Positions 17,701 to 25,000 of a DNA stretch of 25,000 nucleotides are shown here, piece by piece (the first letter of the stretch is position 1; each line of letters opens with the position of its first letter). Source of the DNA: Zygnema cylindricum (Eukaryota; Streptophyta; Zygnematophyceae; Zygnematales; Zygnemataceae); NCBI GenBank assembly GCA_037447655.1, contig JBBHKE010000708.1:178862-203861 (forward strand), in the 5' to 3' direction. Made by a program: the position numbers and the translations under genes. The notes below the pieces were generated by a model. The model was not told the origin of the DNA. It made no database searches and was given only the letters and a program-made list of their open reading frames with translations.

Positions 17701-20700
17701 GGAATACCCTAAAAGCAGTGAACTACAAGCACGAATAAGTCCTTCGGACCCCCGGCCGGAGCTTGGGCACATCACTGTAGCCCCAGGCCCGAAGGGGGGG
17801 GCGGGGGGCACTTCGCCTTTCTCCCAGCTGACTCGAATTTTTTAATTCTCTTTATACTTACAGGCAATATGCAGATCCGTTTGTGGCTGTGGCTGTGACA
17901 ACATTTTTAAACCAGCAGAAATCCAAACTGCTCATACTGTATCCGGCTCTACTGCCACAGGTACATCATCTTTTCAAGTGCAATTTATCCGACTTAGTGC
18001 TCTTTTTGTCCTCTTCTTTACCATTCAAGGCATGAAAGTTCATTATCTAAGTGGCCAAATGCCTGTTTTTTTTTCTTTCGATTTTCGGAGCGAATGTTGG
18101 TTAGTTTTATGAGTTCTTATAAGATCGTGCTTGTACATTCAGGTGTCTGACCTGAATGACTATGTTGTAATAAAACTGCTGAAAGCTAGGATCAGTGAGT
18201 GTGACTGGAGTTAACAGGGGGACCCTTTTGAGCAGCTTGTTAATGGTATAGCATATTGTTTCAGTTTTTGATTTTGGAGCAGGCTTCCAGTGCTGAGGTT
18301 TAGCGTGCTACGCCGGTAATCACTTTAGCATTAATAACACTAATTTGGTTCCTGTTTTTTTGGCCCTCTGAATAACAATTAGTTTTTTGATGATATATGT
18401 TATTTTTCTTAATTCATGCTATAGCGTCAGGTAAGAGTTGAGCTTGCTGCAATGCACTGCCTTTCGCTACCAATAAATTATTAGTGTTAACAGTTATATT
18501 GACGTTGACTACATTAAATCATGTTTTGCCATGTGGTTCATTTTTGTGCCACTTAACTAAACACTGTTATCAACATTAATTTATGATTTTGGGTCAGAAA
18601 ACGCACACACGCGTATTAGAGTGATGAACTCTAATAGCGATGGGCAGTGTAGTGAACTGCTTGTGAAACTTTAGTACATCAATCAACCTCATGCTTTACA
18701 TGCAGGTCGCAAATATGTTACTTTAAAGACATCAAGTCATCTTTCCTCTGTTCCCACTCATGTGTTGGATCGGTTTCGGAGGATGGCTGCAGCATTTCCC
18801 TCTCCTATTGAAAATTCAAGCCTGGCACACTCCCAGGTCAGAATTTGAAGCTCTCCTTCCACCTATGTTTGGCAAATGTCATTTAATTGCATTTGAACCT
18901 CTCCTTTCATCTTTGTTCAACAAATGCTGTTTATTTGCATTTCAACCTCTCCCTCCACCTATGTTTGGCAAAGGTTATTTTTTGCATTTATAACACCTGT
19001 GTTCGGCAAATGTTTTTTATTTGCATTTGAAGCTCGCCTTCTGCCTTTGTTAATTTGGTTTTGTCTAAACTTAGGCCGAGTGCTACTTTCTGTCCTTGTT
19101 AGGCAAGTGTAATTTAATTGCATTTGAAGATGACATTCTGCCTTTGTTGGGCAAATGTTATCTAATTAAATCTTTTTTTTCCCTGGTAGGATTCCTTTGC
19201 ATATCAGTCATAAGGTGCAGCATGAATTTGGGTGTTGTAGTCATTTCATGGCTGGGTTGTTTTAAACATAATTAGGAATAACTTGCCAAACAGCGATCCA
19301 AAGAAAGTAAAAACATCCGTCATTTGTTGCATCCTACGTAGGCCATTAAAATGAAGTCATCAAGAGAAGTTGTGATTGAGCAATGTAATTAGTTTGAATG
19401 TGCTTCTACGGTTTTCTGGTATTACATTATTTACTCTTACTCTTGATGGAATTTTTATTTTACAATCATTCTGAAATGTTATGAGAGTGTGGGAGAAGAG
19501 ACTTTAATGACTTGATTGCAGAGTATTCATATTAAGTACAGGACTCTTAGTCTGGTTTAGTTCATTTATTGATCCCATTAGTAAGATACTATTGTGGTGC
19601 AATTTTGCCTCTGAAGTTATTCTACTTGCCATTCCACCGCATTATTTTGGACTTTGTTAAATCCTAATCATATTAAATACCAGTTTTCCTATTTTTTCAT
19701 AGCTGGATCTAAACTCAACTCGCCTAGATGGCCCTACCAGTTTAGTGCAAATGTCCGAAAACAATTGGAAGCCCCATATGCGATCCTCGCATACTACATG
19801 TGTATCGTACCGTATAATACGCTTATAGTATGGGGAACCACAATTGTTTTCACATATTTGAACTATGCTTTATTGGCTTGTAACTTAGACAAGGCCTCCT
19901 AAAACTTACTGTGATTGATAGTGTGTATCATTGTCTTTGGGATACATCAAAAGAAATCTTAAATCTTAAATCTTAAAGTTCTCCTGTGCTACTGTTGGGT
20001 TTCTAAACAGTGTGGACATGGAGATGCTTGAACTCTTTCCCGCCATGGTCGCTCCGGCTTCATTTTTATCCCTCTTTCCCAGCTTGCTGGATCTGCCCAG
20101 TAAGTATTGTTACCTAAAGCCTGTCACTCTATCACTTTTGCTACCTTGGTCTCTCTTTCTCTGCCGATTGCCCTCTTTAGAAATTCTAATGGTTTTGGTG
20201 AACACGAATATGTCACATATGGTATAGGTCTCGCTTGTACTCGTTGCTTACCTAACCTGTTTTAGCCTTGTTTAGGATGGAGACACATTCTAGAGGATGT
20301 AGAGACCTAACTGTTTTCAAATGCTGTCTCCCTATTCCGTCATTGCTGTCAAAATTTGATAATAGACCAGTTTTACACGTGATTGCTTTAACCGTTTAGC
20401 CTATTTTAAAAAGGAATGGTTCAGTCAAATTGAAATGTAGTGATTTTGACTCAGTTTATGATATAATGTGTGATATAATGACATTGTAGGACAGCCCTTG
20501 TGCTCGCCCTGGAGGACTACGAAAAAACTGCTGGTTCTCTCCCAGGAGAGCCCGCATCTGCCGCCCCTAAGCCTCCAGCACCTGAGGTAGGTACTCATGA
20601 AGAACTGTTTTTCATGAGTCTCCATAGGATATCGTTTTCAACAATTATTTAGAGGATTGATTTTCCATCTGTCTCAAGAGGATTTGAGTCTTCCGAAGGT

Positions 20701-23700
20701 CCATTTTCCATGAGTCTCTAGAGGACCCATTTTTCACAAGTGTTAGGATTGATTTTCCATGATTCTCTAGAGGATCCATTTTTCACAAGTGTTAGGATTG
20801 ATTTTCCATGATTCTCTAGAGGATCCATTTTCCATGCTTTCTTCGTCAGTCTTTTTCCGAAGCATTTCTGTTTTTATTTGGAACAGAATTTTAAGGTTAT
20901 GCGACATACCCCATTGCTGGAATAGTTTTACTGTTGTCATCCACTTGCTGGTGCTTTTGATTTAGAAGGTTATGAAGACCTATGAGTGCAGTTACTGAGA
21001 TGGTAATATAGTTAATGTGTCTTAATGTGAATGGTAATATAGTTGGTGTGCCTTAATATGAGCTGGTAATATAGTTAATGTGTTTGATATGATGATAATA
21101 TGGTTAATGTGTCTCAATATGAGATGGTAATTTTGTGAAGGTGTCTTAACATGAGATGGTAATATAGTTAACGTGTCTTAAGAGGAGATGCTAATATCTT
21201 TGCGTTTATTGGCACAGGATGTTTTGGCACTCATGGATGCCGCATATACAGGATCCACAGTGACAGGAAGGGCAGATTCGGACTCTGGCGACGAGGCTGG
21301 TGAGAGAAGTGAGTGGGAAAGTGTTGTGGCACTTTTCAAGGAGCTCATGAAAGATGAAAATGATGGCCTCATGGTAAGAAACAGGGGGGTTATTGCTTGG
21401 AAGTTGGGCAAGTGACGATAGACATGTGTAGCAAAAGACAGCCAAATATTGGTTTGTGTAGTCCCTGGTTTGCAGTTAAGAGAACAACGTATTACCTTCA
21501 TAGGAGCTCTTAAATTGACAGTTTCATTTGATGCCTTAATAAGAGCACTTTTCCAAGCAGACTGTAAAATTATGAATCTTACTTTAAAAAGCCACTCTAT
21601 GTGATACCACTCTAATATTGATTTTGATGTCACTCTAATTTTTTCACTCTATTTGAAGTGCAGGAAGGTCACTGGTCACACCCAGGCCTACCAGCGGCGC
21701 TTTTGTCATCTTTAGGAACTTCTCCTTCCGATCGCCTCCAAAGAGTCGTGCAAATTGTCCCAAATCTGTTAAAAATTTACTTCGAAGTTGCTTTGCGTGA
21801 TGTAGAAGATGGTAAGAATAATTACTTTTGGCAAACTTCTCTATTTGATTATATGCTTCCTAGGCTCTTTCTCTCTCTGCCTCTAGGCTCCCGGTAATTT
21901 AGTGAAAGCTTAAATATTTGACGCTGAAGGTTACGGATTATCTTTTTTCTATAGCAGAGATGGAACGGGAATGTTACTGTTTTTGAAGCAGTTTTGAAAC
22001 GGAATGTTTATGATGGACGTAGATGATGTGTTTGTTGTTACTGGAGGATTTTGGGACAGAGAGGCTGGCAGCTCTTCTTATGATGCTTTTCCAACGGATT
22101 GATAGTATGTTTCTCCATCCGATATTCTGTCGCGAGGTGGGAAATTGACTCGATAATTGCCTATTTTGACTTAAAAAGGTTGTTGCTAGTTTCTTTGTAA
22201 TAGAATTGAGGTGGTAGTCCTGAGACGAGACCCTTCCTCCTCCTAATCCATTTATGTTTTTTACCCTTGTTAATAAAAATTGTGAACATGTAATAGGTTA
22301 GAAGCTGATTTTTTTACCTTCATTTGGGTTTTGGAAATTATAATTGCCAAACTTCTCTAGTACTGAAAGAACTTCCCTGAACTTCTCTATAGCTATTAAA
22401 ATCCACTTCTTCAACTGGGAGATTTCTTTTTTACTTGAGTTTTTTTTTATTTGTTTTAATTTGTTGGCTTTTCTATACAATCAAATCTGCCCGTTTCTGT
22501 TCAGTCGATTGTACTCTCATTTCTCAAATAACTGGGAAAATGGAAAATTTCAAAATGGGAAAATGGAAATTTCGCAGGTTCGACAAGCTTGTTTGGAGTT
22601 TACATTGGGCGTTTTTGAGCGGTCTCCAGCACTTGTTGCTGTTCTAAAGGTGAGTTAAAGTCATGATATCGACTTTTTGAGCTTCTCCAGTACTTGTTCT
22701 TGTTCTGAACTTGAGTTGTAGGGTAAGTATTTACAGCTGAATACCAATCGCACTTGTCGTACAAAACGTGTATAAATTGTACAATTTATTGTACAATTAC
22801 TGCATTTACTGGCCAGTAACGCCAGTATAGATATGGATGTGAACAAAATACTGAATATGAATATGGGTAAAAGTTGAGATGTTACTGCAGATATTTATGT
22901 ACAGAGGAGTTGTGAGCTTGGGTCATCAATCTGACGGATTTTCTTCCACCTTCTGGGAACAGATTGGGCCAATAGGAAAGGGAATCATTTTTAGTATTTA
23001 AGATTACATTGGAGATTGGTGTGGCTGTTTGTTTTGGCTGGGAAAACAGAAACCAATCATTGACTGCATTGGACAGCCCTTCGTGACACTGGCAAAGGTG
23101 AGGTTCTTTTCAAATACTGTCATGTAAAGCGAGGCTCATAGCCATTAGGCATATTCTCACACATATAATTTTCCTGCTGTGTTTTAGTCATCTTTTTGGG
23201 TTATGTTTTAGTCATCGATTGGTCATGTTTTAGTCATCTTTTAGTTATGTTACCCAATATTTGGGAAACATGATCAAAACATGTTAGTGAGAATATGCAA
23301 TTTATCCACACTATCCGGGGTATAATGTCACTTTTATAATCAAGTTTTTGAACGTTTTGAATCCTGGATTGGCTGTATATCGGAGCTTGTAAGAGAATTT
23401 GTTTTTGCTTTGTCGTTTTTGACAAACTTTTGAGTTCCTTTTTACCCAAAGGGTATTTTAGCTGTTATTTCACATTAAAACGGATACAGACCTGTGTAAC
23501 ATGTCAAGTATTTAAAGTACGAAAATGACAAAGCGCTTCTGGCTTTGCTGCCTCATATATTTTTGGGGTATTTGTAAGAAATTTAGTTTTTGTTTTGGGG
23601 TACAGGCCGAGCTTGCAATGCATCTTTGTTGGGCGGCTGGAGAGTATGGGGGAGGAGGAGAGGGATACAGAGGGGAGGCCACACAGCTATTTGAGTGCAT

Positions 23701-24922
23701 TGAACTCTTACTTTATGAGAATCTTGCAGCGAGGTATTGTTACTCCTAAGATAACTTAAAGGAGAATTTTATGAAAGCTGTAACTTGCATTACTGGCACA
23801 GTAATCATAGTAACTGCTCAAAAATCTGTACGATTTTTGAAAAGAATGTACATTTTTCTGTACAATTACGCTGATTACTGGCCAGTATCGCAAGTAATAG
23901 CGTACGTATAATCACTCTGTAGTCATTTTGTTGGAATATGAGTGGTATTAAAGAAAACTAGTCAAATTGTTTGATTATTTCTGCTCCGTTTTGTCTTTCT
24001 TGGGATATAGACTCTTCTTTTGAGTTTAACTGCAATTTGCTTATGTTTGCTTCTCTGTCATGTTTACAAAGTCAACTGGAGGAAAATTGAAGCATTTGAA
24101 CTAAATTCATTTCGATATTGCTAAAATCATTTTACTCGGAGCTATATTTTGTATTAAGGAAAGAATATACACAAATGCTATACGTACTACACCTTGCGTG
24201 AGTTCTTTTTGAAGTGTTGTACTCTTGCCCAGTTTACAAACCATTTTTAAGGGCTTTGTTGGTTAACAACGATAATATCATATATTATATATAATACGTT
24301 AATATTTCCATACGTAAATGCCATATATACCACACCTTCCTAAATGAAGTGTACGTTTTTTCAAGTGACTTCAGTTCAAATTTCGACCTACAACAAAAAT
24401 TTGACTAGAAAAATCTTGTAAATGTTGACTTCGGTTCTAATATTGACTGCAAAAGAAATGACTTCAAAAAACTGTCCCGTTGTTGTGTGTGACACTTTGA
24501 TGGAACGAAAGACATTTCCTGTTTTGACTCAGTCAAATGTTGACATCAAGAAAGTTTGACTGCGAAAAAAAGGGATTTTGAAAAAGTATGGGTTCGACTT
24601 GAAAATCTTGTCTCGATTCAGCTCAATTTTTGGCTTGACATTACTATTTTCAGCTATGTAATAACAGAACACTTTTCCTTTCTCTCCCCTCTCTCTCTCT
24701 CACTCCCTCTCTCTCTCTCCTCACCTCGTGGATCTCATTTATGTCTACAGCGTTGCGGCAGTCAAGGACCCTGAGCCTGAAAGTAAAAACAGTAAAGGGG
24801 AGGTTTCTATAGGAAGCTCCTATAATCGTCCACGGTTGCTTTGTTTTGCCATCACGGCCCTCTCAAAACTCGCCACCTGTCATCGGGATCTCGGTCCAAG
24901 GGCACGTGTCTGTCTCCACAAG
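14670..24922 (+). CDS. AP5B1: AP-5 adaptor complex subunit beta, 5' part (15 exons)
   Basis: AP-5 is a late-endosomal adaptor complex; the beta subunit is its large alpha-solenoid chain. Exons: 14670-14795, 15229-15369, 16200-16291, 17864-17960, 18143-18194, 18706-18836, 19979-20103 (start uncertain), 20490-20586, 21218-21373, 21664-21811, 22060-22136, 22578-22649, 23050-23097, 23606-23733, 24751-24922. Phases agree throughout and sum to 554 codons. The identity rests on motifs typical of plant AP5B: VQIVPNLLKIYFEVALRD (exon 10), RQACLEFTLGVFERSPALVA (12), KPIIDCIGQPFVTLAK (13), LCWAAGEYGGGG and FECIELLLYENLAA (14), LLCFAITALSKLATCHRDL (15). An acidic, low-complexity linker covers exons 8-9. 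Family members are roughly 900-1,100 residues, so the C-terminal half lies beyond 25000. Introns are swollen by repeats. Confidence 0.78.
14796..15228 (+). other. AP5B1 intron 1
   Basis: T-rich, 433 bp. It holds three related stretches around the motif ggtctctcaaagttgag (14862, 14986, and a weaker match near 15055) about 70-124 bp apart, a degenerate direct repeat. Acceptor ttgtgcag at 15228. Confidence 0.6.
15370..16199 (+). other. AP5B1 intron 2
   Basis: 830 bp. The donor is CTG|GTCAGT; a stronger-looking GTAAGT lies 8 bp on at 15378, but using 15370 keeps phase 0 into exon 3. It contains the foldback element at 15533-15740 and little else that I recognise. Confidence 0.6.
15533..15740. 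mobile_element. Foldback element, family 1 (full copy)
   Basis: Arms of about 50 bp face each other: acacataagcaattactggc onward at 15533 against the mirror ending tttatgtgt at 15740, sharing the core tactggcgttactgtccag on both arms. Central loop about 100 bp. No coding capacity and no clear target duplication. Relatives lie at 22768-22826 (partial) and 23781-23897. Confidence 0.75.
16200..16291 (+). CDS. AP5B1: AP5B1 exon 3, followed by a GC splice donor
   Basis: Reads AILEFYLTFGEEVVHEADKV and on to FFRTFLA, then continues into exon 4 as RQYADPFVAVAVT. The acceptor is gggaaacag. The donor is AAG|GCAAGT, a GC donor that otherwise matches the consensus perfectly. Without this exon, exon 4 would need a different donor of exon 2 (15378); with it all phases agree and the protein is more complete. 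Confidence 0.65.
17177..17348. mobile_element. Foldback element, family 2, first copy
   Basis: Arms pair around ataggtttaatgtgcgaaa (17188) and its mirror ending acctat at 17336, then through caattggaaac. The loop has gtacacgt motifs. A second copy lies at 19735-19870, sharing cgaaaacaattgg. Both sit in AP5B1 introns. Confidence 0.7.
17384..17830. repeat. GC-rich block of unknown origin
   Basis: An abrupt change to GC-rich DNA (clearly above 55% by eye) inside a T-rich intron. It repeats motifs such as ggtgcgaagc, gcgaag, cgaagg and ggcccgaa, and gtgcatagcac occurs at 17470 and 17620. One frame stays open for 150 codons. It looks like an inserted repeat or a fragment of GC-rich satellite. 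No ends are defined. Confidence 0.55.
17864..18836 (+). CDS. AP5B1: AP5B1 exons 4-6
   Basis: Exon 4 (17864-17960) reads QYADPFVAVAVTTFLNQQ to YPALLPQ. Exon 5 (18143-18194) reads VSDLNDYVVIKLLKARI. Exon 6 (18706-18836) reads from SRKYVTLKTSSHL through VLDRFRRMAAAFPSPIENSS to LAHSQ. Phases 2/0, 0/1 and 1/0 join without gaps. Donors are CAG|GTACAT, TCA|GTGAGT and CAG|GTCAGA. The helical Leu/Ala-rich composition fits an alpha-solenoid. Confidence 0.65.
18309..18652. mobile_element. Diverged relative of the 549-bp TIR element, in intron 5
   Basis: The left end ctacgccggtaatcacttta and the right end, mirror of ctacactgcccatcgctatt, resemble the TIRs at 12666 and 13214, and the internal motifs ttaataacactaatttgg follow in the same order. 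Length about 344 bp. No clear target duplication. Confidence 0.5.
18845..19165. repeat. Minisatellite, 48-bp period
   Basis: Units of the type gaacctctccttccacctatg-like followed by tttggcaaatg and ttatttgcattt begin at 18847, 18895 and 18943, then become shorter or diverged (18991, 19029, about 19075, 19123). About seven units. Confidence 0.8.
19735..19870. mobile_element. Foldback element, family 2, second copy
   Basis: Arms: agtttagtgcaaatgtccg, then aaaacaattggaagcccca, against a mirror arm with tatggggaaccacaattg and ttttcacatatttgaact. It shares the caattgg core with 17177-17348 but has a different loop. Confidence 0.65.
19979..20103 (+). CDS. AP5B1: AP5B1 exon 7, both borders uncertain
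   Basis: The coding part VDMEMLELFPAMVAPASF to FPSLLDLPS is clear. The best-looking acceptor (tttctaaacag at 20010) would need two carried-over bases, but exon 6 ends in phase 0. Starting at 19979 after cttaaag gives phase 0 and adds FSCATVGFLNS. On the right, the strong donor GTAAGT at 20100 breaks the frame into exon 8, while GTATTG at 20104 keeps it (SK then TALVLALEDYEK). An unseen exon, an alternative donor or a sequence difference could also explain this. Confidence 0.5.
20490..22136 (+). CDS. AP5B1: AP5B1 exons 8-11
   Basis: Exon 8 (20490-20586) reads TALVLALEDYEKTAG, then a Pro/Ala-rich tail PASAAPKPPAPE. Exon 9 (21218-21373) continues the linker, DVLALMDAAYTG then an acidic stretch, then WESVVALFKELMKDENDG. 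Exon 10 (21664-21811) reads HPGLPAALLSSLG and VQIVPNLLKIYFEVALRD. Exon 11 (22060-22136) reads ERLAALLMMLFQRIDSMF to HPIFCRE. The donor after exon 11 is GAG|GTGGGA. Exons 8 and 9 look like a family-variable loop, and exons 10-11 are back in helical solenoid. Confidence 0.7.
20622..20842. repeat. Minisatellite, 49-bp period, in intron 8
   Basis: The clearest units begin at cacaagtgttagg (20735 and 20784), each followed by attgattttccatgattctc and tagaggatcca. Two degenerate units lie upstream (20622-20734). Confidence 0.8.
20999..21200. repeat. Minisatellite, 31-35-bp period, before exon 9
   Basis: About six units of the type tggtaatatagttaatgtgt followed by cttaatatgaga, starting at 21002, 21033, 21065, 21095, 21126 and 21161. 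It ends just before the acceptor of exon 9 (21217). Confidence 0.8.
21812..22059 (+). other. AP5B1 intron 10
   Basis: Short T-rich intron with no repeat seen. Donor GAT G|GTAAGA, acceptor ttgggacag. Confidence 0.6.
22137..22577 (+). other. AP5B1 intron 11
   Basis: AT-rich, with a degenerate ggaaaatgg / gggaaaatggaaat direct repeat just before the acceptor (ttcgcag, 22577). Nothing else seen. Confidence 0.6.
22578..23733 (+). CDS. AP5B1: AP5B1 exons 12-14
   Basis: Exon 12 (22578-22649) reads VRQACLEFTLGVFERSPALV to AVLK. Exon 13 (23050-23097) reads KPIIDCIGQPFVTLAK. Exon 14 (23606-23733) reads AELAMHLCWAAGEYGGGG, then ATQLFECIELLLYENLAA. Donors: AAG|GTGAGT, AAG|GTGAGG, GAG|GTATTG. The GEYGGGG and LLLYENL motifs are the strongest match in the window to plant AP5B. 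Confidence 0.8.
22768..22826. mobile_element. Partial foldback element, family 1, in intron 12
   Basis: Only one arm is clear: ttgtacaattactgcattta then ctggccagtaacgccagta. It matches the right arm of 15533-15740. The left arm is lost or too diverged. Confidence 0.5.
23180..23260. repeat. Short repeat of gttttagtcatc in intron 13
   Basis: Three copies of gttttagtcatc with variable spacing (about 23181, 23204 and 23227), followed by a diverged one. Confidence 0.65.
23781..23897. mobile_element. Foldback element, family 1, third copy, in intron 14
   Basis: Left arm aacttgcattactggcac to tagtaactg, right arm mirror with tgattactggccagtatcgc and aagtaatagcg. Same tactggccagtaatc core as 15533-15740. 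Confidence 0.65.
24681..24720. repeat. (CT)n microsatellite near the exon 15 acceptor
   Basis: An interrupted CT run ending 30 bp before the acceptor AG at 24750. Confidence 0.9.
24751..24922 (+). CDS. AP5B1: AP5B1 exon 15, last in window
   Basis: 57 codons plus one base completing a serine. It begins SVAAVKDPEPESKNSKGEV, then NRPRLLCFAITALSK, then LATCHRDLGPRARVCLHK. Donor AAG|GTATAA at 24923. The gene continues past 25000. Confidence 0.75.
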
Positions 24923-25000
24923 GTATAAAAACTGACGATGTAAAAAAAGAAAGCCCTGTAAAGTTTTGTATAGTAGCCAAAAGTTTTTTCTCAGTTACTC

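Larger units (their letters stand above)
16292..17863 (+). other. AP5B1 intron 3 (GC-AG)
   Basis: 1,572 bp. Mostly T-rich. It contains a foldback element (17177-17348) and a GC-rich block (17384-17830). Long open frames at 16322-16789 and 17393-17845 are not supported as genes: the first is a by-product of T-rich DNA, the second lies in the GC-rich block. Acceptor ttacag at 17863. Confidence 0.6.
18837..19978 (+). other. AP5B1 intron 6
   Basis: About 1.15 kb. It carries a 48-bp minisatellite (18845-19165) and a family-2 foldback element (19735-19870), and ends in aatct/taaatct repeats before exon 7. A 33-bp in-frame candidate micro-exon (19522-19554, SIHIKYRTLSL) with a weak donor (CTG|GTTTAG) is possible but unsupported. 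Confidence 0.5.
23734..24750 (+). other. AP5B1 intron 14
   Basis: 1,017 bp. Contains the family-1 foldback, a short palindromic AT tract (24275-24300), a repeated motif atacgtactacacctt-like (24180 and, diverged, 24314-24345), degenerate gttgacttcggttc repeats (24360-24550), and a CT microsatellite that may serve as polypyrimidine tract. Confidence 0.6.

Noticed and set aside
17393-17845. 150-codon frame in the GC-rich block
   Set aside because: Open in several frames on both strands, as expected for GC-rich repeats. No domain recognised.
20622-21200. Repeats resembling a CRISPR array
   Set aside because: Units are contiguous, degenerate minisatellites without unique spacers, and the host is eukaryotic.

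Overview
The window is nuclear DNA of a eukaryote, most likely a streptophyte (land plant or charophyte alga; I cannot say which). Genes are split by GT-AG introns, non-coding DNA is AT-rich, the best-recognised gene reads like the plant form of the AP-5 adaptor beta subunit, a second gene is F-box-like, and the repeats are those of plant genomes (hAT-like, Mutator-like and LTR-like insertions, foldback elements). I see no bacterial operon, rRNA, tRNA or CRISPR.

Layout. (1) 1-2000: the 3' end of an unrecognised + strand gene (exons at 777-909 and 1335-1703, poly(A) signal near 1939). (2) 2010-9418, 'copy A', and 9422-13327, 'copy B', are two head-to-tail copies of one ancestral segment. The segment holds an F-box-like gene on the - strand, its 3' flank, and the intergenic region that runs up to the AP5B1 start. 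Copy B keeps the F-box gene intact (11133-11891, 252 aa). Copy A is a wreck: its F-box gene, also on the - strand, is spread over about 3630-8520, carries a nonsense codon and a frameshift, and is split by three insertions. They are a 1.0-kb element at 4045-5059 carrying an exon-like piece, a 1.75-kb Mutator-like element at 5289-7040 with a 9-bp target duplication, and an LTR-like element at 7105-8456 with a 5-bp target duplication that itself contains an 812-bp hAT-like element with an 8-bp target duplication. (3) 12666-14756: a 549-bp terminal-inverted-repeat element and the adjoining AP5B1 leader and first exon are duplicated at a distance of exactly 1302 bp. Only the second exon-1 copy continues into a splice donor. 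(4) 14670-24922 and beyond the window: AP5B1, + strand, 15 exons found. Their reading phases fit together to 554 codons, including one GC-AG intron and one uncertain junction (exon 6/7). The introns hold at least two foldback families, three minisatellites and a GC-rich block.

How it fits together. The F-box gene and AP5B1 are divergent neighbours, and their shared intergenic DNA contains islands that stayed nearly identical between copies A and B while the rest drifted. The 5289-7040 element also contains a second, opposite-strand copy of part of the F-box gene, so about 600 bp of F-box and element sequence faces itself across a 365-bp spacer. A transcript through it could fold into a long hairpin and give small RNAs against the intact F-box gene. 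That arrangement, the nested insertions dated by the intact copy B, and the AP5B1 exon-1 duplication starting at a transposon end are the most notable points.

All calls come from reading the sequence. No alignment or database search was run, and identities given as approximate are by eye.
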